From Eggerthellaceae bacterium UBA3686 (GTDB lineage Bacteria > Actinomycetota > Coriobacteriia > Coriobacteriales > Eggerthellaceae): 55,493 nucleotides of DNA. A model generated the notes under the pieces. It made no database searches, had not been told where the DNA came from, and was given only the letters and a program-made list of their open reading frames with translations. The position numbers and the translations under genes were made by a program. Below are positions 7,971 to 17,293 of this stretch, one piece after another; the stretch's first letter is position 1; every line of letters starts with the position of its first letter. The stretch spans positions 1-55,493 of the forward strand of contig DFIX01000014.1 of assembly GCA_002371495.1 (NCBI GenBank), read 5' to 3'.

Positions 7971-9038
7971 CTATGCAGCTGAAGACAGGTTATAAGAAGC
8001 GAGAACGTTTTTCGATTCGTGATCTTTGGCGCACCTCGTCATGAAAGCCTGGGCCACTTTATGCCCCCAGCCTTCCATGCCGTCAGGGTGCCACTGCAAG
8101 CCGTATATGGGCAGGGTCTGATGCTCGACCGCTTCGACGCGTCCATCCTGCTCGTCCCATTCGGTCGCGACGAGCCCCTCCCCCAGCACGTCTAAGCATT
8201 GGTGATGATAATGGTAGGTAAGCATGGAGGGTCCTAGGGTATCGTAGAGCCAAGAGCCCTCCTGCACGGTCACCACGCGATCCCCCCAATGCCTACCCGG
8301 TATATGCTGGACCAATGTACCGCCCAACGCAACGTTGAACAGCTGCATGCCGCGACATATGCCCAACACCGGCTTTTTTGCTTCGACGAATTTGTTGAAG
8401 ACGGCAATTTCGAATTCGTCGACGTCCTTATCGTACACGTCGGTATGCTCGTCGGGCTCCTGTCCGTAGAGCTGCGGGTCCACATCGTTGCCGCCCGGAA
8501 TCAGCAGCGCATCGAATTTCGCAACGTCGACATCCTCGTCCTTTATGCGCACGGCCTTGGCACCGCTCACGTTCATCCACCCGCCGGTATGCTTGGCTAT
8601 AGAGCCCGTGACCCCGATGACGAACTGACGCGTCGTGGCCTTCTTTGCCTTGGACCAGGGCCCCCAGACGCGCTCGCCGCCTACCATTCGGGAAGAGCGG
8701 ACCTTGCCGTATACGGTTTTGGGCGTGGCGGAGCACGCAAACGTGCAGCGTTTGGAATACGAGGTCTTCACGCTCGCCGACCTGGTAAAGGCCGGATCTT
8801 CCGCCAACAGGTACTGGAAGCAGGTTCCGCCCGCATTGTTGCCCAGCTCGAATGTCACGGTGCCCGCATGTTGGGAAGTCATCGAAAACGTGCCGATCTT
8901 CGAAGGCGCGGCGCCATCGCTCGCCCACGCGCTCATAGGCGCGATAACAGCTGCGAACGCGCAAACGGAAATGGCGAACACAGCCGCAACCACGGTCTTT
9001 CGCAATCCTGCGGAGATAATCTTTGTCAACAGCTTCAT
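7971..9038 (-). CDS. Secreted Fn3-like / peptidase C26 glutamine amidotransferase (copy 2)
   Basis: With ATG 9038 the protein has 355 residues: a signal peptide ending around APMSAWA (residue 39), a fibronectin-III-like domain (about 43-138, ending KVRSSR...WGPWSKAKK) and a class-I glutamine amidotransferase domain of the gamma-glutamyl-GABA hydrolase type. The nucleophile is Cys228 in LGICRGMQLF, the His is 317 and the acidic residue is Asp319 (WHPD, where Glu is usual). An upstream in-frame ATG (9098) would put 20 polar residues before the signal peptide, so I prefer 9038, with AGGTG just before it. It should hydrolyse gamma-glutamyl amide bonds outside the cell; the substrate is unknown. 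A paralogue lies directly upstream. Confidence 0.83.
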   Translation of the reverse strand: MKLLTKIISAGLRKTVVAAVFAISVCAFAAVIAPMSAWASDGAAPSKIGTFSMTSQHAGTVTFELGNNAGGTCFQYLLAEDPAFTRSASVKTSYSKRCTFACSATPKTVYGKVRSSRMVGGERVWGPWSKAKKATTRQFVIGVTGSIAKHTGGWMNVSGAKAVRIKDEDVDVAKFDALLIPGGNDVDPQLYGQEPDEHTDVYDKDVDEFEIAVFNKFVEAKKPVLGICRGMQLFNVALGGTLVQHIPGRHWGDRVVTVQEGSWLYDTLGPSMLTYHYHHQCLDVLGEGLVATEWDEQDGRVEAVEHQTLPIYGLQWHPDGMEGWGHKVAQAFMTRCAKDHESKNVLASYNLSSAA

Positions 9039-9146
9039 AAGCACCTGAGTGCAATTCGGTTCCATATGCAGGCTTTCGCTACCCAATCGGCTCATCACGG
9101 ACGCCTAGAGCATAACCCGAAAAGCACCGGACCGGGCAACGAGACA

Positions 9147-10268
9147 TCATTTTCCGTAGAAAGCGTCGCGATTGTCTGCGGCGCACACCCACATGAACTT
9201 ACGCGCCACCTTGCCACCACGGCTGCCCATGCCCTCGGGGTGCCACTGCAAACCGTAAATCGGCAGCGTTTCGTGCTCGACTGCCTCGATGTGCTTATCG
9301 CGCGCATCCCACTGGGTTGCCTTCAGCCCCTTGCCGAGCTTCAGAACACACTGATGATGGTAATGCGACACCGATTCGCTTGCGCCGAAGGTGTCGTACA
9401 ACCACGAACCCTTCTTGATCTTGACCGAACGGCCATGTTTGTGCCATCCGGGGATATGCTGGAACAGAGTCCCGCCCAAGGCCACGTTGAGAATCTGATT
9501 GCCACGGCAGATGCCCAGCACGGGCTTTCTCGCCTTCACGAACTTCTTTATAACCGAAATCTCGAGCTTGTCGAACTTAATATCGCAGCCATACGTGCGT
9601 GGATGGCGTTTGGCGCCGTAAAGCGCTGGCGTAACATCATCGCCGCCCGGTATGACGAGGCCATCGTACTTTTTGACGTTGATCTTCGACGACCTGATGC
9701 GCACCATATGGCACCCATTGTTTCTCATCCAGCCACCTGCTTCGCTCGACGTCGACCCAAGGACAGCAAGGGTAAGGCGCTTGGTGACCACGGTCTTCAC
9801 CGAAGACCAGGGACCCCATTTCCTTGCACCGTCGACGTCGTTGTACGCGCGAACTTTCGCAAACCAGCGCGTCGGAGTAATGGAGCCCACGAAGCAATGG
9901 GAATTGGCTTTCGTTACCTTGTGTTTGGCGTCCTTCCCGAATTTGCGGCTTACTGACACGCAGTACTCGTAACCATCCGCTTGGGCAACTTTATCAACCT
10001 TTACCGCAACGGTGCCGGCACGTGACGCGCTCAGCGAAATGCGCGGCTTTGTAGGAGCCAAAATGCTGTCGGGCTGCGAGGCTTCAGACGCCCCCACCTG
10101 CAAGGAGTACAGCGCTCCCGCTTTTAAAGAGCTCTGCGATGCAGCATACGCCGGCGTCTGGAAAGCGAAAGCGGCAAGCAACGCCGCCAGCACCAAGACC
10201 CCGACAGAAAGAAGAAAGCCTCCTATTCGATCGCATTCGGACAAATCATTCGCGCGCAAAAACAACAT
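9147..10268 (-). CDS. Secreted Fn3-like / peptidase C26 glutamine amidotransferase (copy 1)
   Basis: The 373-residue protein has a signal peptide (helix about 16-36, cleavage near AYA at 40-42), an Fn3-like domain (about 74-163) and a class-I amidotransferase domain with Cys254 (GICRGNQ), His343 and Glu345 (WHPEG), a complete catalytic set. It aligns along its length with the gene at 7971-9038, so the pair arose by tandem duplication. ATG 10268 has AGGA four bases upstream, and a TATAAT lies at 10318-10313. Cytoplasmic relatives (PuuD) split gamma-glutamyl-GABA. Secretion and an Fn3 module suggest an extracellular gamma-glutamyl substrate such as peptidoglycan iso-glutamine or a host peptide; that is inference. 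Confidence 0.85.
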   Translation of the reverse strand: MLFLRANDLSECDRIGGFLLSVGVLVLAALLAAFAFQTPAYAASQSSLKAGALYSLQVGASEASQPDSILAPTKPRISLSASRAGTVAVKVDKVAQADGYEYCVSVSRKFGKDAKHKVTKANSHCFVGSITPTRWFAKVRAYNDVDGARKWGPWSSVKTVVTKRLTLAVLGSTSSEAGGWMRNNGCHMVRIRSSKINVKKYDGLVIPGGDDVTPALYGAKRHPRTYGCDIKFDKLEISVIKKFVKARKPVLGICRGNQILNVALGGTLFQHIPGWHKHGRSVKIKKGSWLYDTFGASESVSHYHHQCVLKLGKGLKATQWDARDKHIEAVEHETLPIYGLQWHPEGMGSRGGKVARKFMWVCAADNRDAFYGK

Positions 10269-10312
10269 CTTCCTAGAACCTCGATTAACAACAGATCACA
10301 CTACAGAACTGT

Positions 10313-10318
10313 ATTATA
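10313..10318 (-). promoter_or_regulatory. Consensus -10 (TATAAT) for the amidotransferase pair
   Basis: TATAAT on the minus strand would start transcription near 10306, giving a leader of about 38 bases before ATG 10268. No clear -35 hexamer is seen at 16-18 bases. Confidence 0.45.
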
Positions 10319-10399
10319 CTCCCGCCGATAGTCCCCGATATTAGTTTACCATGGTTTACCTAGGATTGACCCGCTGACGTTGCAGTTCATGCCCCAGCA

Positions 10400-10502
10400 G
10401 CCCAGGTCAACGGCAGGGTGCGTAGCTGCTTGCGCAGCTACTTACTCAATCATTTCAAAACGCGAGCAGCCGTAGGCCTTGCGCCCTGTCGTCGACCTGG
10501 GC
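10400..10502. repeat. Inverted-repeat element R2, copy 1
   Basis: Ends pair as GCCCAGGTC / GACCTGGGC, followed by the conserved CAGGGTGCGTAG / GCGCCCTG boxes. An inner hairpin, GTAGCTGC / GCAGCTAC, lies at 10422-10441. A second copy at 38109-38213 shares the inner boxes and right flank (GGCGGACGG), but its outer arm reads AATTCAGCGG with a matching complement. The arms have therefore changed together. It lies between the amidotransferase pair and the GT-C operon. Confidence 0.75.
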
Positions 10503-10566
10503 GGACGGTCGAGAGGCCAGTGCGAACAGGAGCCCGCTGACAGCTTGCCGCAACAAACGCAAATCC

Positions 10567-12147
10567 TCAGCGCGTCTTGTAGATGATGTGGCCTGATCCC
10601 TCGTAGATTTTCTCGTAATGCTCGGCAGCAAGCTTGTTCAGAGACCCGGTTGCAGGAAGGCAGAGATACTTGGACTTAAGGGTTCCCTCGGTGATGGCCT
10701 TCTCGAGGAACTCCTTCTTGCAGGAGTTCATGTTCATGTAGGTGGGGATGTTGTAGTAGATGCGGAAGCCACTGTTTTCGGGCGGATGTGCAATCGTGTT
10801 CTCCCAGCCGCCGCTCGGATCTTCGGGCATGAGCCGTTCGAACTGCTCATGCTGCGCCTGCTCGGCTGCAGCATCGTAGTTCTTAGGCACCTGGGGCAAC
10901 GAGAACTCTAACGGCAGGGCCACGAGCGCCACGACGCAGACCAGGCTCGTGAGCAGAACGGCGCCGGATGCAAGGCTCACAGGACGCTTGAGCGTTCGTC
11001 CCGACTCGAGCAGGACGACGGATAGAAGGTATATGACGATGACGGCCATCATCGTACGATGCATATGCTTGTAATCGTAAAGCAGCAGGTGCGCTTCGAA
11101 GATGATGAAGCCCACGAGCAAAAGCGAGAGCAGAAACGCAAAGCGCGTACGCTCCTTGGAGCGATGCGCGCGCACGCACTGAATCAGGAGCACGACCCAG
11201 CAAATGAAGAACGCGAAGACCATGATGCCCTGCCAATGCAGTTTTATGAGCTGCCTGCCCGAGAAGGCAATGCAGCGCAGGTGGGCGCCGGGAAGCGCCG
11301 GCAGGGCGCTGGCCAGACGGTCGAAGATCGAGTTGGCAATGGTCCCTTTGTAGAAATAGGGCGTCATCATGTATTTGGATTGCAGCCAGTAGACCACGAG
11401 CACGGCGCCTGCCACAACGAACGAGATCAGCACCAGGCCAATCTTGCCCTTCTTGCCAACATGGTTCTGCCCGACAAACAGCATGCACAGCGGCACGAGC
11501 ACGAAAGCCAGCAGATAGGGCCGCATCGAACCCCAAATAGCCAGGCAGGCTATCATCGCGCAGTACAGAACGACGTAACGGCGCTTGTCCTCGGGGGCAG
11601 TCGAGCGCTTCTGCAGGCAGAACGCCAAGCTCGTAAAGCATGCTGCAAACAGGACGTAGCTGGCTTCGGTCATGCCCGAGCAGATGTACCGTGCGATGAC
11701 GAACTGGAACACCAGCAAAACGATCAAATGCAGAGACGCGCGCACGTCGGGCCTTACGGCAAAGGCAACCACGGCGGCAGCGATGACGCCAAACGCCATG
11801 TTGAGCACATACATGAAATTATGCGACCCGAAGCCGGACACGAACGAGCCGAGGTAATACAGCCCATACACCGTCACGGAGTACGGCCCATACGAAGGCC
11901 ATTGCGTGACGACCTCGTTGTAACCGGGCGTTCCGCACGGATGCCCATACAGGCGCATCTGCGTAACCGACCAGAAATAGCGCATCTCGTCGTTCCAACT
12001 GCTGCTCCACGCATCAAGCGCGCCAAGGCTCGTTCCCGTGACGATGCAGATGATCAGAACCGAGATAAGCGGGCTCGCGGCTATGAGCACCCAGAGCAGC
12101 ACAACCGGTACGCGCGTGGTGACCTTCCGTGTTCTCGTCTCGTTCAT
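10567..12147 (-). CDS. Polytopic GT-C-like membrane protein (third gene of operon)
   Basis: The 526-residue protein has about 11-12 membrane segments, a periplasmic first loop with acidic residues (SSWNDEMRYFWSVTQMR) and a soluble C-terminal region of about 100 residues. The acidic residues just after helix 1 are where GT-C lipid-dependent glycosyltransferases keep their catalytic acid, so an external transferase using a polyprenyl-phosphate sugar is the best guess. It is a clear paralogue of the divergent gene at 15579-17174: both share SHNFMY, CSGM-EASYV-like segments and the LKSKY-C C-terminal block. It follows two other membrane-protein genes in one transcription unit. Confidence 0.7.
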   Translation of the reverse strand: MNETRTRKVTTRVPVVLLWVLIAASPLISVLIICIVTGTSLGALDAWSSSWNDEMRYFWSVTQMRLYGHPCGTPGYNEVVTQWPSYGPYSVTVYGLYYLGSFVSGFGSHNFMYVLNMAFGVIAAAVVAFAVRPDVRASLHLIVLLVFQFVIARYICSGMTEASYVLFAACFTSLAFCLQKRSTAPEDKRRYVVLYCAMIACLAIWGSMRPYLLAFVLVPLCMLFVGQNHVGKKGKIGLVLISFVVAGAVLVVYWLQSKYMMTPYFYKGTIANSIFDRLASALPALPGAHLRCIAFSGRQLIKLHWQGIMVFAFFICWVVLLIQCVRAHRSKERTRFAFLLSLLLVGFIIFEAHLLLYDYKHMHRTMMAVIVIYLLSVVLLESGRTLKRPVSLASGAVLLTSLVCVVALVALPLEFSLPQVPKNYDAAAEQAQHEQFERLMPEDPSGGWENTIAHPPENSGFRIYYNIPTYMNMNSCKKEFLEKAITEGTLKSKYLCLPATGSLNKLAAEHYEKIYEGSGHIIYKTR

Positions 12148-12210
12148 CTAAGTTGGCTCGCTCCGTATCGAATCCCGCGTCTGACTGCATGGCTTACAAG
12201 CATGCGTCCA

Positions 12211-14031
12211 TTATGACGTAAACCTATACACTTGCACATCCGAGGTGCCCTTGGGATTCTTCAAAGTCTCGACAAGCTCGCACTTCGCATTCGGATAGTA
12301 ATGCTCGCGCACGTATGTCTGAAGCATTTGCGCGCTATTCGGCCCGACGGACAAGTAGTAGGCATGCTCGTTGTCTACAAGGTCCTTCATGGGGTTGGCC
12401 ACACCTGCTGCGGCATTGCGCAGCAACGCGTTAGGCGAGCGTGCCGCCCATCCGCCTATGGTCGAGGTGCCGTCGACGAGCGCAGAATCGTACGGCGCCA
12501 CAACGAGGTGGTCGAACATCAGAATCGAGCTCGTCGACGTGTTCATGACAAACGCATCGTCCAGATGGGCTTGCACGTAATCGCCGATGAACGAATTCGG
12601 CTCGAACGAATCAGCCGCGAAAATGCACTGCAACCTTTCAGGATGCTCGTTGGGCAGAGCGCTTGCGCACACGAATGCGAGCGCGACCACGGGCACCGCA
12701 AGCGAAGCGCATGCGGCCACCCGGTAGAGCCTGCCTGGGCCAGGCGCGCTTTCCACGCTGCCGAAGGCTCCCTTCACCGCCCCTGCCCCACCTGCAAAGC
12801 CGCAGGAGACGGCGGCATATGCCCATAGCGGGTAGCGTACGCGTGCGGGCAACCTGCCCATCACCACCAAACACGATGCGACGATGAGGGTGACCGCGAT
12901 TATCGCGAAGGCCCATCGACGGGCGCGGCCACGCAGGCAGCACGCCGCAAGCACGACGATCGCCACAAACGCGAACGCCATGCGAGGCGCCGTGAGCAAG
13001 CTCTTGTAGTAGGTCAACAAGCTCGATGCAGCACCTGCAAAAGTGTTGTTCCGCACTACAGACACATCGGCTACTTGGGCCATCTTCTCGGCAGTGAAGA
13101 ATTCGGGGTCCTCGTGGACCCAGGACTCGAGCAGGCGCCAGTCGTTTTCGGAAACGCCGATGCGCGCCAGTTCCTCGGCGATGTCTGCATAGGGCTTGCG
13201 CTCGTAATCGAGCAGGCTCGAGCGCGCCTCGTTGAACTCGTACCAGTCCCTCAGGTCGGCCTGCTGCCATACAAGGCTATTCACCAGGTAAAATGGCAAG
13301 AACAACGCCAGAGCCAAAACAAATGGCCACAACCTTGCGAGCTTGGCGCCAACCGGACGCGCGCCTTTCCGACCCAGCGCAACGGCAAGGGCGGCCACGC
13401 CGAACACGGGCACGCACAGCAAAAGCATCGTCCAGCGCCAAAGCGCCGATACGAGCAGAAACACTATGCCGAACACGACCAAGCTAGCACTGTGCCGCTC
13501 CTCGGCAAGCGAGCACAACAGCAGCATGCAGCCAGCGCAACCAGCCGCCCCCGACACGTACGTGAAGTTGCTCTCGTATGTGCAGCCGGGTAACACGAGC
13601 TCGAGCATCGCACCCACGGCCAGGAAGAAGAACGGCAAGGGCAGCCTCGATAGCGCAAGGTACACGATGGCGAAGTACGCCGCAAACGATGTGACCCCTT
13701 CTAGAAAGAAGAACCAGTTGAGCGAGGGGAATAGGCAATTCAGATGGTAAATCGCCTGCGTGAGCGCAACGTTCAGGAACAAGCAATACCCCTGCTCGCC
13801 TGGCCAGTTGCCGCTGAGCAGGTTCGATATCGCCCAATCGTCGTTCACGCCGTTGGCCGCCCATGCGCTGCCCGCAATGGCGAACAGCACTGCCGTAAAT
13901 GCCAAAGACACAATAGCGCAGCGCTTCCGCGATCGGCGGAAGCGCTCGAATCGGTCCTCGAATCGCTTCAGTTTTGAGCTGCCGGCATTGCCGCCCAAAT
14001 TGCGCGCATGCCCAGCACTAGTCTTAGCCAT
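12211..14031 (-). CDS. Polytopic GT-C-like membrane protein (second gene of operon)
   Basis: The 606-residue protein has a basic cytoplasmic N-terminus (residues 1-38, many Arg/Lys), about 11 membrane segments and a C-terminal extracytoplasmic domain of about 130 residues. GVNDDWAISNLL just after helix 1 carries the paired acidic residues expected of GT-C transferases. Its ATG overlaps the stop of the upstream gene by eight bases, which implies translational coupling. Family and substrate are not recognised with certainty. The context of the operon and the nearby DPM1-type transferase suggests extracytoplasmic glycan modification. Confidence 0.65.
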   Translation of the reverse strand: MAKTSAGHARNLGGNAGSSKLKRFEDRFERFRRSRKRCAIVSLAFTAVLFAIAGSAWAANGVNDDWAISNLLSGNWPGEQGYCLFLNVALTQAIYHLNCLFPSLNWFFFLEGVTSFAAYFAIVYLALSRLPLPFFFLAVGAMLELVLPGCTYESNFTYVSGAAGCAGCMLLLCSLAEERHSASLVVFGIVFLLVSALWRWTMLLLCVPVFGVAALAVALGRKGARPVGAKLARLWPFVLALALFLPFYLVNSLVWQQADLRDWYEFNEARSSLLDYERKPYADIAEELARIGVSENDWRLLESWVHEDPEFFTAEKMAQVADVSVVRNNTFAGAASSLLTYYKSLLTAPRMAFAFVAIVVLAACCLRGRARRWAFAIIAVTLIVASCLVVMGRLPARVRYPLWAYAAVSCGFAGGAGAVKGAFGSVESAPGPGRLYRVAACASLAVPVVALAFVCASALPNEHPERLQCIFAADSFEPNSFIGDYVQAHLDDAFVMNTSTSSILMFDHLVVAPYDSALVDGTSTIGGWAARSPNALLRNAAAGVANPMKDLVDNEHAYYLSVGPNSAQMLQTYVREHYYPNAKCELVETLKNPKGTSDVQVYRFTS

Positions 14032-15373
14032 ACCCGTTTCCGTTGAAAATGTTTATGAGGTTGCCGATGCCCGACCCCACATGGTACAAGAGCACGGCCC
14101 ACACGACCACGCCACGCCAGCCCCCAACGAGGCTCGGCTCTTCCTTGAATATCACGCCGCCTTCACCATCGTCTTCGGTCGGTCCCCGCCATCGATCGGC
14201 TAAGGTCAACTTGCGCGCAGCGCCCTCTTCGCCATCGCCTTCGCACAAGCTCTTGGTCTCTGCAACCGCCTGCTCGCGAGCATTTGCGCCCATGGCGCTT
14301 GCCGCTGCAGGATTTTGAACCGTTATGAGGCGCGCCAACTTGCAGCGGCTCTTGCAGAACAGGACTATCGATGTGATGAACAGGTAGTACACGCCGAACT
14401 TAAGGCCCCAGCCGAAATTGCCATGGTACTTCCTGTAGCCCGTCTCGTGTATGAACAGGTAAATGAACAGCGCGATGAAAAAGACGAGCAGGCTCAGGCG
14501 CATGTTGCGGTCGCCCTTCTGGAAACCCCAGCAGAAGGTGAAGACCAAAATCGGGAACGCGTACGACTGAAGCCATGCGATAGGTACGAAAAAGTGCGCT
14601 CGACGCCAGACGCTCATAAAACCGATGCCGATTCCGCTCGACGTGTCTTCGACGAACAGGACCGTATACTGGTAGACGAGCACGCCAAGAACGATGACGA
14701 ACGCCACTCCGAGCGCAAGTGATCGTTTGACCGTCTGCTTGCCTTCTTTCTTCAGGTCGTACACGCACATGATGACCACAGCCGGGCCGAAGATGACGAC
14801 GAAACTCGGCTTGATGGCCGCGCAGACAATCGTGCAGACCGTGAAGATGACCCAGTCAAGCTTCTGGTTACGCGACTTAAGATAACCGACAAAGCGCAAA
14901 TAACCCCAAATCGCGCCGATTCCCACCAGACGCATGGCCAAGTACGTGCAATTATGCCAGCCGTTGCCGGCCGAAAGCCCTTGCATGTAGTGCGGATGGA
15001 TGAAGGGCATGTACAGGCCGATTTCGAAGTTCAGCAGAAGAGCCAGCACAAACGTGGCCTCGGGCTTCGTATCGGGCATAAGCGCCTTCAGGAAACGCTC
15101 GGAAAGCACGATCGTGGTGATTTCGATGAGCGTTACGAAAACGGCTACGCCCACTTCCTTGCCCAGGTTCCACGAGATGGCCAAAAACGGGTACACCAGG
15201 CTATAGGATGATTGTTCTTCGGATATCGCTGAGCGAATATGGGCCGGAAGATCCGAGTAGAAGTTGCGAGCCGCCATGTTGTAGAACATGTAGAAGAACA
15301 TGACAGCCAAAGCCGCGAGCACGATAACCCGAACCACCATGAGTGCCCTTGCTTTGTTCACTGTATCGTACAA
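14024..15373 (-). CDS. Polytopic GT-C-like membrane protein (first gene of operon)
   Basis: This 449-residue integral membrane protein has about ten helices. The loop after the first helix contains NFYSDLPAHI, with an acidic residue in the GT-C position. A cytoplasmic tail of about 80 residues is rich in Ala, Glu and Gly. The start is TTG 15373, preceded by GAGAGG three bases upstream; GTG 15361 and ATG 15340 are alternatives. It is the first gene of a three-gene unit and is divergent from the paralogue-bearing gene at 15579. I do not recognise a specific family. Confidence 0.65.
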   Translation of the reverse strand: MYDTVNKARALMVVRVIVLAALAVMFFYMFYNMAARNFYSDLPAHIRSAISEEQSSYSLVYPFLAISWNLGKEVGVAVFVTLIEITTIVLSERFLKALMPDTKPEATFVLALLLNFEIGLYMPFIHPHYMQGLSAGNGWHNCTYLAMRLVGIGAIWGYLRFVGYLKSRNQKLDWVIFTVCTIVCAAIKPSFVVIFGPAVVIMCVYDLKKEGKQTVKRSLALGVAFVIVLGVLVYQYTVLFVEDTSSGIGIGFMSVWRRAHFFVPIAWLQSYAFPILVFTFCWGFQKGDRNMRLSLLVFFIALFIYLFIHETGYRKYHGNFGWGLKFGVYYLFITSIVLFCKSRCKLARLITVQNPAAASAMGANAREQAVAETKSLCEGDGEEGAARKLTLADRWRGPTEDDGEGGVIFKEEPSLVGGWRGVVVWAVLLYHVGSGIGNLINIFNGNGYG

Positions 15374-15387
15374 CCGCCTCTCTGAGT

Positions 15388-15415
15388 TTGCGAAGTGTAA
15401 TTATGCTACTATAAC
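15388..15415 (+). promoter_or_regulatory. Putative promoter of the GT-C-like gene at 15579
   Basis: TTGCGA and TATAAC are separated by 16 bases, giving a start near 15422 and a leader of about 157 bases. It lies in the 205-base divergent region shared with the minus-strand operon. Confidence 0.45.
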
Positions 15416-15578
15416 ACCCGTTGCAGCTAACGGATGCAGTGATTATACCCGAACTGCCCGCACGGCCCCGAGTCCCGTATCCGCCGGTTGCACGCAACGA
15501 CAAACGCCGTGCTGGAGAATCGCGGGTTTTTGCCCTGCGACCGCAAACGCACTTTTCCGAAAAGCCGAACGAACTTGC

Positions 15579-17174
15579 ATGAAGGAATCTAACCGCATAG
15601 CGCTCAGGGCCCTTTGGGCCGCCATCATCGTCGCCCCACTTGTCTCGGTGACAATCATCGGCTTGGCATCGGGCACAAACCCATTGGCAATTGATGCATG
15701 GAACACGCACATGAACGATGAGCGCAGCTATTACTGGGCCATCACCCAAATGCGCGAGTTCGGCGCGCCGAGCGGTTTCACCGGCTACAACGAGCAGACG
15801 GCACCCAACCTGTCGTTCGGCCCGTACAACCTGTTCGTCTACATTCCTTATTACGTGGCGTCATTTCTGACGCCGATCGACTCGCACAATTTCATGTACC
15901 TGATAAACCTGGGCTTCGGCGTGCTTTCAACGGCGCTGATCGTCGTGTTGCTGAAGCCGAACATGCGCCAGTCGGCGCTCCTCCTGTGCTTCTTCCTTTT
16001 GCAGTTCGTCACCTCGAGCTACCTGTGCTCGGGCATGTCGGAGGGAAGCTACGTGGCATTCGCGGGTCTTATGGCCGGGCTGCTCGCCTTCTGCCTGAGG
16101 CGCGACCGTGCGCGCAGTGGCAGCCCCGATAGCGCCACACCGCATTCAGGGGTCGACAAGCCTGCAGTTTTCGGGCTCGTCCTGATGATGGTCGCTGTTT
16201 GCTTCTGGGGCTGCATGCGCCCGTTCCTGTTCGCGTTTTCGCTCGTGCCTTGCATACTGGTATTCGTCTGCGATTACGGGCTTAAAGGCAAGATGGCCAA
16301 ATTGGCGCTCCTGCTACTGCAGCTGGCCCTCATTGCCGCATCGCTCGTTTTCTACGTGTATTACTCGAAATACTACGTTACGCCCTATTTCAACGAACCC
16401 AACATTGGCGCTTCCATTGGCTCGAGGCTCGTCGAAGCGCTACCCGGGCTTGCAGCCAAACATGTCGAATGCATCGCCTATTCGGCAGCGAAGCTCTTCC
16501 ACCTTAATTGGCAGGGCATCATGGTGTTCACATTCGCGCTCAGCTGGTTCGTGCTGCTAGCCCTCCTGGTGCGCAAGGTCCGCGCGGGCGACAAACCGGG
16601 CGCCTGGATTGCCGCCGGGCTTCTGGTTGCGGCGTTTGCCATCTTCGAGGCGCACCTGCTGCTCTACACCTATGTGCAGATGCACCGCACGCTCATCGCG
16701 GTGAACATCATCCTGGTCGTCGCAATCATCTGGCTTGCGGGAAGCGAGAAACTCCGTTGGCCCCGAGCCGCCGCAACGTTGACCGTGGCGGCCACCTGCG
16801 TTCTCTGCGTCGGCTCGCTTGCAATCGGCCCCGACAACTTCGCATTGCCGCAGCAGGACGCGACTTACACCGCCGAGAGCGACCAGCAGATGCGCGCCAC
16901 CCTTGCCGCCGCGCTCCCCCAATCCGACGACCAGTGGGACAACACCATCGCCAAGCTCGTCGAAACGGGAGGCCAGCGCCTGTACTTCAACATGCCCCGC
17001 TACCTCACCACAAACGGCTGCACGCGCGGCTACATGGAAAGCGCCCTGAAGAAAGGCGCTTTCAAATCAAAATATGTCTGCCTGCTAGTATCCGAGGGCC
17101 TGAACAAGTCGTTCGCCCAGAAATACCCCGTGGTCTACCAAGACGAAACCCATATCATCTATTGCGTCCGCTAA
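15579..17174 (+). CDS. Polytopic GT-C-like membrane protein (divergent paralogue)
   Basis: I begin this 531-residue protein at ATG 15579, where a basic stub and the first hydrophobic helix start; the frame stays open 93 codons further up but with atypical composition. It has about 11 helices and an acidic first outer loop (NTHMNDERSYYWAITQMR), and ends in a soluble segment with the same LKSKY-C-like block (FKSKYVCLL) as the protein at 10567-12147. The two are paralogues with probably similar chemistry on different glycans. It converges on the glycosyltransferase at 17294-18298. Confidence 0.72.
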   Translation: MKESNRIALRALWAAIIVAPLVSVTIIGLASGTNPLAIDAWNTHMNDERSYYWAITQMREFGAPSGFTGYNEQTAPNLSFGPYNLFVYIPYYVASFLTPIDSHNFMYLINLGFGVLSTALIVVLLKPNMRQSALLLCFFLLQFVTSSYLCSGMSEGSYVAFAGLMAGLLAFCLRRDRARSGSPDSATPHSGVDKPAVFGLVLMMVAVCFWGCMRPFLFAFSLVPCILVFVCDYGLKGKMAKLALLLLQLALIAASLVFYVYYSKYYVTPYFNEPNIGASIGSRLVEALPGLAAKHVECIAYSAAKLFHLNWQGIMVFTFALSWFVLLALLVRKVRAGDKPGAWIAAGLLVAAFAIFEAHLLLYTYVQMHRTLIAVNIILVVAIIWLAGSEKLRWPRAAATLTVAATCVLCVGSLAIGPDNFALPQQDATYTAESDQQMRATLAAALPQSDDQWDNTIAKLVETGGQRLYFNMPRYLTTNGCTRGYMESALKKGAFKSKYVCLLVSEGLNKSFAQKYPVVYQDETHIIYCVR

Positions 17175-17293
17175 TCACCGATCGAAGCCGCATCGGAGCC
17201 ACAGCCGCCCTGAAAAACCTGTAGCGTCTTCCCACCTGCGGAAACGCGATGGGACGACGTCGATTTGCCAGCATCTCGGCATCTGGTCAATCG

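Noticed and set aside
17222..17256. A sixth R3 copy
   Set aside because: CCCACCTGCGG...CGCGATGGGA resembles the right end of R3 copy a, but there is no left arm and no loop core. At most it is a remnant.
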